The notes under the pieces: generated by a model
What the model was told of the DNA's origin: nothing
Seen by the model: only the letters and a program-made list of their open reading frames with translations
Database searches by the model: none
Shown here: piece by piece, positions 43,375 to 53,804 of the stretch
Layout: every line of letters starts with the position of its first letter
Position numbering within the stretch: the stretch's first letter is position 1
Position numbers and translations under genes: made by a program
DNA from: Staphylotrichum longicolle
Lineage: Eukaryota; Ascomycota; Sordariomycetes; Sordariales; Chaetomiaceae
Assembly: GCA_019096155.1 (NCBI GenBank)
Contig: JAHCVI010000003.1
Location: 434,001 to 498,000 of the forward strand
Reading direction: 5' to 3'
DNA length: 64,000 nt

Positions 43375-45638
43375 CTAGTCCTTCTTGCTCCCATTAGCGC
43401 TCGCCCCCAGTAGCGAGAGCGGCGCCTTGTATTCCTTGGCGGTATCCTCCACCTTGAAGCTGCCGCCGCCCCTCGCCCGGCGCGCTATCCTGCCCCGGAA
43501 CCACGAGAGGCAGCCAAAGGCGATGCCGAGGACGCACCCGGAGCTGAGGTAGGGGTGCTCCTTGAAGGTGGTCTTGATGTCGAAGATGATCTTGGCGAAG
43601 AAGCCGATGGTGAGCTTGGGCTTGAGCTTGGGCGGGCTGGCGGTGACCTTGTTGATGGTCTCGAGGATCGAGGTGCGCGACGGGACGATGGGGTTGCCCG
43701 TGCTGGTCTGGTCCCAGTAGCGGCGGTTCTGTGATTGCGGATTAGCATATCTTCTCTCTCAAAAAGTACCAAGGGCTGTGCAACTCACATCCTCGTCGTT
43801 GATGATAACCCTGTCGCCATCCTTCACGTCGATGCCATAGGTGGTGCGGATCCACCGCTGCCAGAAGGCGCCGTCCACCCACGCAAAGGTGACCTCCTTG
43901 CGGTCCGACCGGTCCATGTTGATTCGAATGTTCTTGGCATTGCGGAGCGCTCGCTGGTCGTCGCGGTCCTGGGCCTCCTCGATGCGCAGCTGCTTGGCGT
44001 CGCGCAGCTCTTGCCGCTCGAGCTGGAACAGCTGGATCTGCTTGTCCGCCCACTCGTTGGCGGCGCTCTTCATCTCGCGGATGGCGCCCTGGAACGAGTC
44101 CTGGTCTTGCCGGTTGAGGATGCCGAGCACGACAATCTTGCCGTCCATGATCTCGCGCGCGTTCGAGGCCTTGAGCTCGGGCACCAGCGGCAGCCACACG
44201 GACTTCATCCAGTTCAGCAGCAAGCCGGTCTCGCGCATCTCCCTCGGCGCGAGCGGCGTGTAGTAGGTCGGGCGGCCCTCGCGCGAGACGAGCAGCCGCG
44301 GCCACGTCGTGATCTTGAAGCGATCGTACAGCTTGGTGTCGCGGGTCTTGACCAGCTTCGCACGGCCAATCAGGTTCAGGGTCACGCGGTCGAGCGCCAT
44401 AAAGTCCTCCGAGGTGGTGGCGTGATCGTAAAAGTAGAGGAAGATGACCTCCTCCTTCTCCTCGAGCGCCTTGAAGGACTCGGCGTCCACGTCGGGAACG
44501 CCACCCGCAAGGTCGAGAGCCTTTCTCGCATACTGGATAAAATCGCCCAGCCCACGGAGACCCTGGTATTCGGCGCGCTCGCGGCCCTTGAAGAGCAGGA
44601 TGGTCGGGTAGCCGTTGACGCGCACGTCCTTGCACAGCCGCGACTCGGCATCGCAGTTGACCTCGCCAATGTTGAGCTTGCCCTTCATCTCCTTGGCCAG
44701 CTGCTCCCAGTTCGGCGCCATCTTTTGGCAGTGGTGGCACCAAGGCGCGTAGAACTTGACGAGCCACGGTTCCTGCGTCTTGGTGACCACGCTCTCAAAC
44801 GTGTCAAACGACAGCGGCACGGACTTGCCGTTGGGGTTCGGCAGCGACTTCGGCTTCAGCGTCTTTTGGGTTGGCGGGTCGAACGGGACCGTGACGTACT
44901 TGGGCGAGACGGTTTCCTCGACCTTGGCGGGCGCAGCCGAGGTCGCGACAGCCGGCGCGACAGCATTTGGACCAGCGGGCGCTGGCGCGATTTCGGGCTG
45001 GGTCGACTTGCCCTCCTTTCCCGCGGCTGGCTTCATATCGGGGGATGTCTCGTCGCCCGGTTCCGGCAGGGACAGCTTGGCGGGGCGCGACCCCGGCTTC
45101 GCCTTCTCGAGCACATCCTCGACGGCGCCGCTCAAGACGGTCAGGGACTTGACGCCCTTGAAAGTGACGAGCGGCTCGCCGTTCTCGTACAGGATGGTCG
45201 TGGGCCATGACGTAACCTTGTGTTGTTGGCACAGGTCGTTGTAGGCCACGCAATTGATGTCGGCGAACCGCATGTCGTAGAACTTTGTAAAGTCGGCGTC
45301 CTTGGGGGCGGTGCCGGCGGGCGACGAGGTGTAGTAGAATTCGTACAACGTCTGGAAGGTCGGAGCATAATCGATACAATGTGGGCAGTACGGGCTGGGA
45401 ACATCAGTACACGCGTGCCATGCAGCGTGGGACAAGCGGGTTACCTGTAATGCTTGACCACCAAGTACTTGCTCGCCTTATGTTCCTTCTCCCAGTTGTC
45501 GGGCGTCAGCTCGAGCATGGGAGGCACCTTTTTCCCGTTGAAGACGGTGGTTTCCCGGGGCGCCTCATCGTCGTCCAGGTCTTCGGCGGCGACCAGCGCG
45601 GCCGCGCCCAAAAGTAATGAGAGGCCGAACCAGCGCAT
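43375..45638 (-). CDS. ER membrane-bound protein disulfide isomerase-like protein (Eps1-like)
   Basis: Exons 45445-45638, 43789-45394 and 43375-43728 with introns of 50 and 60 nt give 717 aa. The signal peptide is MRWFGLSLLLGAAALVAA. Two thioredoxin domains follow, with CPHC at residues 68-71 and CHHC at 284-287 (APWCHHC), separated by a Pro/Ala-rich linker. A third, inactive thioredoxin-like region and a long charged coiled coil come next. Near the C-terminus is a membrane helix (~residues 660-677, CVLGIAFGCLSW) with a short basic tail ending KKD, a dilysine-like ER retention signal. CPHC resembles oxidising thioredoxins, and the transmembrane PDI layout fits the Eps1 type, which handles membrane proteins in the ER. 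Oxidation versus isomerase activity is not predicted. All frames are consistent. Confidence 0.93.
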
Positions 45639-46323
45639 TGCGTCCTCCTCCTGTCTCTATCGCGCCCTGATGATAACCCCGCAGAGACGGCGTGCGGGCA
45701 GCGGGTATGTTCAGGGCCAAATGGTGGATTTCGTGGTCGCCTTGAGCTTTCTCGTCGATGCTGGCAACCTAGCAAGTCATTGGGAGCACCGTGTGGGCAC
45801 CGACAGCTCGGTCGCTGGGGCAAGACAGTTCCGCTCGCGTGATACGGATACGCGATGGTGAATACCGCAGATGTTGCACACTCTAAGTCGCGGGGCCGGC
45901 GGCGTCTAGGGGGTCATAACTCGTGGCGATGCTGCGATGCTGCGATGCAAGCGAACGGGGGTGGATGGATGTGAGGTTGAATTGCTTTCAGGAGGCGACG
46001 CCGCCCCAGGATTTCCGATACCACGTTGCTGTCCTGCAAGTCTGGGCCTGGCCCGTACAGGTATGGAGCACCTCGAATTCCAGGCCACCGCCCAGGCGCT
46101 AGCACGACAGACCAGACCAGGCTGTCTCCACACAGCCAAGCAGCCCTGAGGGCATCCCTTCATCCCTGCATCGACCTGACAGCTGTCGCCTGGTGGCAGC
46201 CAATCCAACAACAAGGCAGCCACCAAAAATGGCAACTTACATCGAGGTCGATGAAAGAGCGGGTCGAGTTGATGATATCTTGCCTTCTTTTTTCTTCTTC
46301 GGAACATAAATCAGCTTAAGCAA
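45639..46323. promoter_or_regulatory. Divergent promoter between PDI-like (-) and Tdp1 (+) genes
   Basis: 685 bp separate two start codons on opposite strands. No TATA-like or other specific element could be supported. The arrangement itself is the evidence for shared regulatory DNA. Confidence 0.5.
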
Positions 46324-48059
46324 ATGGATCGACCGGGCAAGCGGCCGGCAGCAGCCGATGGCGGCGACGAGCCGGACAAAAAAAGCACGCCGGCGTCACT
46401 CACACACCCCATCAGTCCTCCCACGAAGAAGCGTCGGCTTGCAACACCACCCAAAGAGGCAAGGCCTGTCGAACAATCATCGGTGCCTTCTCGGGTGTTT
46501 AGGTCGCCATTCCAGCTCACCAGGATTCGGGACTTGCCTCCAGAGATGAACAAGGACACGGTCACCCTAAAGGACATCCTGGGTGACCCGCTGATCGCAG
46601 AGTGCTGGGAGTTCAACTACCTCCATGACATTGACTTTCTCATGGCCGCCTTTGACCCAGACGTCCGTCATCTCGTCAAGGTGCATGTGGTCCACGGATT
46701 CTGGAAGAGGGAGGATCCTAGCCGGCTGGCGCTGCAGGTAGGCAGGCCTTTCCATTCTGTTCGAGTGAACAGGGTTGTCTCTTCTCATTTTCTCTCCCCT
46801 TCTGGTTCACACCCGACGCCTAACACACACATCAGGAGATGGCATCCCGCCACCCCAATGTCACTCTCCACAATGCCTTCCTCCCCGAGATGTTTGGCAC
46901 CCACCATTCCAAGATGATGATTCTGATCCGGCACGACGACACAGCCCAGATCGTAATCCACACGGCCAACATGATCATCCGTGACTGGACCAACATGACC
47001 CAGGCCGCCTGGCTCTCGCCGAGGCTCCCTCTCATAAAGCCGCCGCAGCAGCAGGACAACAGCCAGGACGCCGCCGCGAGGATCGGCAGCGGAGCCAAGT
47101 TCAAGATCGACTTCCTCAACTACCTCCGCGCCTACGACGCCCGGCGCACCACCTGCAAGCCCATCATCGACCAACTCGCCAAGTACGACTTCTCCGCGAT
47201 CCGCGGCTCACTCATCGCCAGCGTGCCCGGGAGACACAAGCTCAACGACGCCTCCCCCACGAAATGGGGCTGGGCAGCAATGCAACAAGCCCTCCAAGCC
47301 GTGCCCCTGACCCCCTCCCAGTCCGAGGTCGCAATACAAATCTCCTCCATCGCCACGCTCGGCCCGACCGACACCTGGCTCAAAACCACCTTCTTCCGCG
47401 CCCTCAGCGGCGGCGCCGCCCCCCACCCTGGCCTACCGTCGTCGTCGCGGCCGGACTTCAAAATCGTCTTCCCCACGCCCGACGAGATCCGCAAGTCCCT
47501 CGACGGCTACGCCTCGGGCGGCTCGATCCACACCAAGACCCAGTCCTCGCAACAGGCCAAGCAGCTCCAGTACCTCAGACCACTCTTCTGCCACTGGGCG
47601 AACGACTCGGCCGACGGCGCCGAGCTCCCCGACAACGACGGCAACGCACCCGTCCGAGAAGCCGGCCGCAAGCGCGCGGCGCCGCACATCAAGACGTACA
47701 TCCGCTACGGCGGCAAGTCGGCGCAGACCATCGACTGGGCGCTGGTCACGTCCGCCAACCTGTCCAAGCAGGCGTGGGGGGAGGCGGCCGGCGGCGCCGC
47801 GGGCGAGATGCGCGTCTCGTCGTACGAGCTCGGGGTCCTCGTCTGGCCGGGCCTGTACGCCGAGGACGCGACCATGAGGGGCACGTTCCTGACCGACTCG
47901 CTCGCGCCGGGGGAGGTGGAGGAGGGTAAGGCGGCCGTGGCGCTGAGGATACCGTATAACCTGCCGCTGCAGAGGTATGGCAAGGGGGAGGTGCCGTGGG
48001 TTGCGACGGCGAGCCACGCGGAGCCGGATTGGATGGGACAGGTGTGGGAGCATGGTTAA
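46324..48059 (+). CDS. tdp1: Tyrosyl-DNA phosphodiesterase 1 (Tdp1)
   Basis: Exons 46324-46737 and 46836-48059 with a 98-nt intron give 545 aa. The N-terminal ~60 residues are charged and disordered (basic KKRR patch). Two HKN motifs define the active site: HHSKMMIL followed by HTANM, and HIKTYIRYGGK followed by VTSANLSK. This matches the PLD-superfamily HxK(x)nN pattern of Tdp1, which releases 3'-phosphotyrosyl ends such as stalled topoisomerase I. Conserved segments ECWEFNYLHDIDFLM and WTNMTQA are also present. It acts in the nucleus, in DNA repair. No frame damage is seen, and the start is chosen as the first ATG before the conserved core. Confidence 0.95.
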
Positions 48060-48244
48060 GAAGTTGCTGGGGGATGAGTCGTTGCTGCGGTCACGAAAGA
48101 GACAACAAGCCACAGATGGAAAGGTGGGAAGAGGAACACAGTACTCGCTTGCTACGAACGCAGATAGCTCATCTCAGTGTCGCATCATCTCTTCCATTAA
48201 TCAATGATACCTCTTTGCATGCTCCGATTTCTACACCTCCCCAC

Positions 48245-48675
48245 TTATTGCCCACCGACAGCCTCGGGCTGCTTGTCCGCGTCGTACCCGTAGGTCGTCT
48301 TCATCTCCTCGATCTTGGCGACGTACTTCTCCTGCGCCTCCTCGGCGGTGAGGCCGTCGTCGGCAGCGGCCCTCCAGGCGTTGTACTTGGCCTTGCCCTG
48401 GTGTGCGTTAGCGGGCACCTTCCGGCGCGGGGGCAGGGGAGCGCGTGACTTGCCTTGAGGTCGAACATGCCGGGCTTGGTCGCCTTCTCAATGTCCTCGC
48501 CGGTTCCAATCTTATAGAGGGCTGAAGAGCCATAGTCAGCACGCGGTTAGTGTGGGGAGTCGTGCCGCGGCCTGGACACACCGTAGATCTCGAGCAAGTC
48601 GTCGTTGCTCGGCTTCGACGTCAGCTTCTTGCTGTCGACGACGGCCTTCTGGAAAGCTTCGCTCTGGGCAACCAT
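48245..48675 (-). CDS. Acyl-CoA-binding protein
   Basis: Exons 48582-48675, 48454-48521 and 48245-48397 give 104 aa. The four-helix acyl-CoA-binding sequence is complete: FQKAVVDSKKL, then DDLLEIYALYK, then the hallmark FDLKGKAKYNAWRAA, then the KYVAKIEEM C-terminal helix. The last intron (48398-48453) is of the GC-AG type, with donor AAG|GCAAGT and branch site GCTAAC. An open frame extends 49 codons upstream of the chosen start, but family length and the MVAQSEAF N-terminus favour 48675. The protein buffers and carries long-chain acyl-CoA in the cytosol. It is divergent from the AIF-like gene across 1.6 kb. Confidence 0.95.
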
Positions 48676-50239
48676 TTTGGCGGTGTATGTGGTTTGAGGT
48701 TTGAAAAGAAGTGTCTTGGTTTGCTCGTTTGTGGATTTGGCGTTTGCTGAAAAGCAGATATTTGTTGCAACAGCCGATGGTGTGGAGGAGTCGGGCGTTT
48801 GTTGGGAGTTTGGCGGGGTCACGGCGGTTTCAAGCGCGGGGTTCCTGAGCTGGCAGGGGAGCGGCAGCTTGTGACTGGAGCGTCATGGCTCCGCGTCGCA
48901 TGGTTGTGTCGTGGCCCACGGGTGCACATGATGGCTCTTTCTGTTGGGGAATCTGGCTGGAAGGTGTTGGGTGTGTGTGCATCGCTCCTTTTCGTTTCTG
49001 CTTGGGATGAGGATTCTCTCTACGTTGGAAGTCGACTGTGAAAGAACAGAACAGCCCTCGGTATCACTCCACAAGTGAGGGAGACCGGGGCCGGCGAATA
49101 TAACGCTAGGTTCACACGCATTTGTTTTCTGGCCTCTTCCGCAGGGCCTGTCCAGATTGCGACTCTTTTATCGCAAGAAGCATCAGCTTCGACTGTGATG
49201 CAATCGTTCGGTCCCGAACATCTCGATCGGCTGTCTCGGCTGGATGCGTGGTGCTGCCAGGGGCAGGAGCTCTGCTCCAAAGAAGGCTAGAGCAGGAGCA
49301 AGTGTGGATCCGTCGGGAACCACCCGCTTCCGTGGGCCGTCACCCTGAACCAAACAAGCTGTTCTGCACCAATACGGAGATGTAGGTCTTATTCTAGAAA
49401 ACTTGAATCCCTAATAAAGAGGAAGAGGACGAGAGGAAGAAGGAAAATACAAAGAGGAGGAGAGCTCTCGAGTAGAGAGATGGGAAATGTCATGATTGTG
49501 TCGACTCGGTACACGACTTTTGTTGTCCGGAGAAAGGCACCTCCCGAATCCCACAGAGCCGCACTTGTCACTTGAGCAGCTGAAAGTCCAGGCTTCTCAA
49601 GAACCATGGGAACGCGATGGAAAGCTGGAAGCTGCGGTTGTGTCTTGCTCGCTTCTATGTATTGCGGCTCGGAATCCCACGCTGCTTCCCTTCAGCTCGG
49701 TATTCTCCTGCTATGTCCGAAACGGCGTTTTGGGGAAAGACCGATGACAAGGAGGCGGACCCGGACCCGGATCGACGCCAGGGATGCGGCGCATTGAAGG
49801 CTTGCAGCGTGCCGTCTCACCACCGCTTGGCGCTCCTGATGGCCAGGCGTCCGTCGTTTTTATGTATGCATCACCGATCCCAGGTCAGGGAGATTGTTCC
49901 AATCCGGATTGATCCCGAAGAAGAAAAGCGGCAGCGCTGTGTGCAGGGGGCGTGGGATCGCGTCGGAATCCCCCCGTCCGGTCGGGTTGTTCATAAAGTA
50001 AGGAACGGGCGCCATGTCGTGATAGGACTGGGTCATAGTTCAAACGCAAATCACCCGAGTGTCATAATAAGAGGAAGGTGTAACCCCAGACCGATGTTTT
50101 AGACGTTTCGCGGGAGCTGCTCGACCACGTCCGCTCAAGTCCGTTCGAGTCAAAAATCGTTTGCCCACTCACCAACTTCGACTCCCTCACGCAAACACTC
50201 GCTCTGACGATCCATTCACACCACAACTGCACTGCAAAG
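48676..50239. other. Divergent intergenic region, no gene
   Basis: Lies between acyl-CoA-binding protein and the AIF-like gene. Frames are short and unassigned, and there is no repeat of note. The right end contains the AIF-like gene's promoter. Confidence 0.6.
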
Positions 50240-51451
50240 ATGGCGAAAACGGTGGTGATCCTGGGAGGCTCTCTCGGCGGCCTCCACGTTGCGCACGCAC
50301 TTCTCAAGAAAGGCGACAAGGACCTCAAGGTCGTTCTCGTTACCAAGGTACGCCTGGCGCAGTCGAAGATGGATTGAGCGCCCACCATGCACCCATCTCA
50401 ACGCGGCCACTGCTAACAACGCCAGAACACACACTTCTACTGGAACTTGGCCGCTGTCCGGGCCATCATTCCCGGCCAGATCAAGGACGAAGACATCTTC
50501 AAGCCGCTGGAGTCGGCGCTCTCGCGGTACCCGGCAGAATCCTGGGAGCTCGTCATTGGGACTGCCTCGGCGGCCAATTTCGACAACAACACAGTCGAGG
50601 TGGTGATCTCGGCCGACAACTCATCGCGCACGTTCTCCTACGACCACCTGGTTCTCGCCACCGGCGCCCGCTGCCCCTCGTCTACGGTGCCGTGGAAAGC
50701 CATGGGCAGCTACGACGAGGCCATCGACAACCTCCACACGACCACCGCCAGAGTGAAGGACGCCCAGAGCATCGTAGTCGCGGGAGCAGGCAGCACGGGC
50801 ATTGAAGTCGCCGGAGAGCTGGGCTACGAGTACGGCAAGACAAAGAACATCACGCTCCTCTGCTCGGGCGATCAAGTGCTGGGCGGGACCAGCGCGGCAT
50901 CCGCGGCCGCCAACGAGCTCAAGAAGCTCAATGTCAACATCAAGTACGGCGCTTTCGTCAAGGAGAGCAGGCCCAATGCCACGGACAAGAACAAGACGGA
51001 CGTGGTTCTTGCAGACGGCGAGGTCATCTTGACAGACGTCTACCTCCCCACGACCGGCCTGATTCCCAACACCGAGTACATCCCCGCTCGCTACCTCAGC
51101 GCGGACCCCAACTACCGGACCGTGCTCGTGAACGACTTTTTGCAGGTGGAGGGCACGAAGAATGTGTGGGCTTGCGGCGACGTGGTCAGCAAGCCGCGCG
51201 CGGGCTTCTTCATCACGCAGAAGCAGGCGGCGAGTGTGGCGAGGAACGTGCAGGCGGCGTTGGCGGGCCAGGAGCCTGCCGTCGCGAAGGGCCCGCCGGT
51301 GGACATCTTTGCCTGCTCCGTTGGTCGCGACAGGGGTGTCGGGCGCATCAACGACAAGATCAAGCTGCCGAGTCTGATGGTGTGGCTCGCCAAGGGCCGG
51401 ACGCTGGCGCTGCAGATGATCCCGGGGTATATTGACGGTAGCGTTGCGTAG
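50240..51451 (+). CDS. AIF/AMID-type FAD-dependent oxidoreductase
   Basis: Exons 50240-50347 and 50426-51451 with a 78-nt intron give 377 aa. The N-terminal FAD-binding dinucleotide motif is VVILGGSLGGLHVA (G-x-x-x-G variant). The second dinucleotide motif, VVAGAGSTGIEVAGEL, is for NAD(P)H. VWACGDVV is the conserved ATG-like region near the C-terminus, and the HFYWNLAAVR segment after the intron is typical of AMID/FSP1-like proteins. Family members reduce quinones using NAD(P)H and in animals include apoptosis-inducing and ferroptosis-suppressing proteins. Fungal members are cytosolic or mitochondrial. No mitochondrial presequence or membrane anchor is evident. The gene is intact and lies tail to tail with End3. 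Confidence 0.9.
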
Positions 51452-51601
51452 GGATACCCAGTGTAACGAGTTGGCTGAGTTTTAGTCGCTGGCTTTTCAG
51501 ACGAGCAGTTTTTAATCACGGGCTTAGCTCCCAAAATTTACACGCCCCATTCTTGTGGTTCCGTCAGTCGGGTCGTCTCTCATTAATGTAATGCCACGGT
51601 G

Positions 51602-52862
51602 CTATCTCCCCGCCTTCTCGTCCTCGATCTCCCGCCTCAGCTGCTCCAGCACCTCGTGCCTCGCCCGCAAGTGTGCCTCGAGCCCGTCGACCTGCTCCCT
51701 CACCGTCTGCAGATCCTCGCTGACGCTCTTGAGGTTGCCTCCCGTCTTGCTCCTCCCGTTCCCTTCCTCCAGATCCCGCAGCTGCTTCCGCTTGTAGTCC
51801 AGCAGCTGCTCGAGCTCCCTCTTGACCAGCGCGGGCTTGGAGTCGCGCTTGCCGCCCTTGCGCCGCTCCACGCCGGCCTCGACCTTTGCGATCTTGTCGT
51901 CCAGCTCGGCCAGCTGCTTCTTGAGCCGCACCTCCTCCCACTCGGCGTCGGTCTGGGCGCCGCTGAAGTCGGTCCCGGAGCTCTTGAAGCCGCTGCGCCC
52001 GAGGCGCGTGAGGTACTGGTCGCCGAACTTGGCCTTGCGGCCCGTGCTCGTCTCGTCGTCGGCCTTGGTCGCCCAGCGCGACTGCGAGGCGTTGCGCGCG
52101 CTGTCGACCTGGTAGTCGATCTGGTTGCGCTCGAAGCTCGCGCGCAGCGAGGCCGGCACCGTGCGCGGGATGCGGTACCCTTCGTGCCGGTTGTTGAGGA
52201 TGTGCAGGAATGCGAGGCAGGCGTCCTTGTTGATGGAGGAGCCGGCCGAGGGGTTGATGAGGTTCCATGCGGAGCGGATGTCGGTGTCGGGCACGTCGAG
52301 GGACTCGTACAGATCTGAGAGGGAGTTGACTGGAAAGAGGGGGATCTTGTTAGTGCAAAGCCAGCGGGGGGAGGGGTGGGGGAGACGTACAGGCCACCTC
52401 GCCCCGCATGTCCCGGTTCTCCTGGTAGATCTGCTCGTACTTGGTCTTGTCGGCGGGGCTCATGTACCAGTCGAAGCCGTCCTTGAGGCCCGGCGAGTCG
52501 TCGTCGTCCTCGACCTGCTCGAACTGCACCGCCTTGCCCGTGAGCGCGCGGTTCGCCTGCACGAGGTGCGCCTTGGACTCGGGCACGAGCCAGTCGGGCA
52601 GCGTCTTGGGCACGTCGGCGTACTCGCCGTTTAATATGTCAAAGATGACGCGCATGGCGACGCAGAACTCTTCAAAGTCGAGGTTGCCGTCATTGTCGAC
52701 GTCGGCCAGGTCCCACACGCGCTCCAGCTGGTCGTCCCGCAGCCCGCTGTTCTTGAGCACCGGCGCCGCCTGTTCGCCCGTCAAGAACTGGCCGCCATTT
52801 GTCCTGGTTGAAAAGATGTTCCAGTATGTCTCGATCTCCTGGGCCTCGATGCGCGGCGCCAT
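51602..52862 (-). CDS. end3: End3, EH-domain endocytosis and actin-patch protein
   Basis: Exons 52391-52862 and 51602-52329 with a 61-nt intron give 399 aa. The first EH domain (residues ~5-100) holds an EF-hand-like loop DVDNDGNLDFEEFC. The second EH-like domain follows the GFDWYMSP segment (~residues 135-230). The C-terminal ~160 residues are coiled coil (QLAELDDKIAKVE, EQLLDYKRKQLRD). This is the End3/SagA arrangement. The protein joins Pan1 and Sla1 at endocytic actin patches, acting at the plasma membrane. The intron after GEVA is well defined. There is a 150-bp gap to the converging AIF-like gene. Confidence 0.95.
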
Positions 52863-53804
52863 GATGCCGACTCGGGTGGGGGGAAAGCGGAATTGAGGTT
52901 CGGGGATGGCGAACAGTGGGAAACGGAGGGTCGGAGCAGGCAGAGATTATGAGTGGTCAATTATGTATGCACCGGCAGCTCCGGGTAGCTGGGACTAAGA
53001 ATGCGGTCGGTATGTGGTTGGGGAGTTGGCGCAGCTGGGGGAAGCTCTGGTCGGATGCCGCCGGCTTGGGTTGACGTTGCTTCACAACCAAGACCGAGTT
53101 GCGCGGCGTTCGCTGGGGTCAACCGTAGCACCCCTGCGCTCCCAGTGCCAAGCACCCCTTTCCAAGCGTGCCAAGATCGAAGCTCGCCAGCCTTGACCCC
53201 CACACACGGACGTGCTAACTACCTTACTTGGAGCTCGCAATCCCCACATTCACTTCACAGTTCTTAACATCAGGGTCTTAATAAAAGTTAAGTAATTACA
53301 CTACACCCTACAACTCCATTGATCCCAAACGCCAAATGCCAGAATGGGTATCATCCAGATTCAGCTCGTCCCCGCCAATGACGCCAGATCCCGTTCCTAA
53401 GAACTCCATGCCACCTCATTCTCTTCCAATCCCCAGCAGATCCAAGCCGGGAGGCTCAGAGCCAGAGCCGCCTCAACTCGTCCCGGGTTCCCAACTGCTC
53501 ATTTGACCAACCGATCAACCATGAACCTAAAAGATATAGACCCCAGTATAACCGAGTTCTCAGATCTGCAATCCTCATGCAGGCAAATTTGCCGAAAAGA
53601 AAAAAGAAAAAAGAAAATCCCAGGAGACAACCTCCCACCTTTCATGCCTTCAGATGACATGCTAAAAACCCCAGAACCGAAAAGGAAAGAAACAAACCCG
53701 AGAGGAAAAGGAAATAAAGAAAGAAATCAACGAGAACCAAGTTCCAGGTCCACCCCCCTTACCACTTCTCTTCCCTCCAGCATCCCACTCAAACCGGTCA
53801 CCGG
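52863..53804. other. Intergenic region, nothing recognisable
   Basis: Promoter side of End3 and 3' flank of the large gene to the right. A-rich stretches around 53590-53720 and short chance frames only. Confidence 0.6.

Noticed and set aside
48547..48822. N-terminal extension of acyl-CoA-binding protein to 48822
   Set aside because: Family proteins are about 90-105 aa, and the extra 49 codons are Ser/Thr-rich without conservation expected of the family. Probably 5' UTR.
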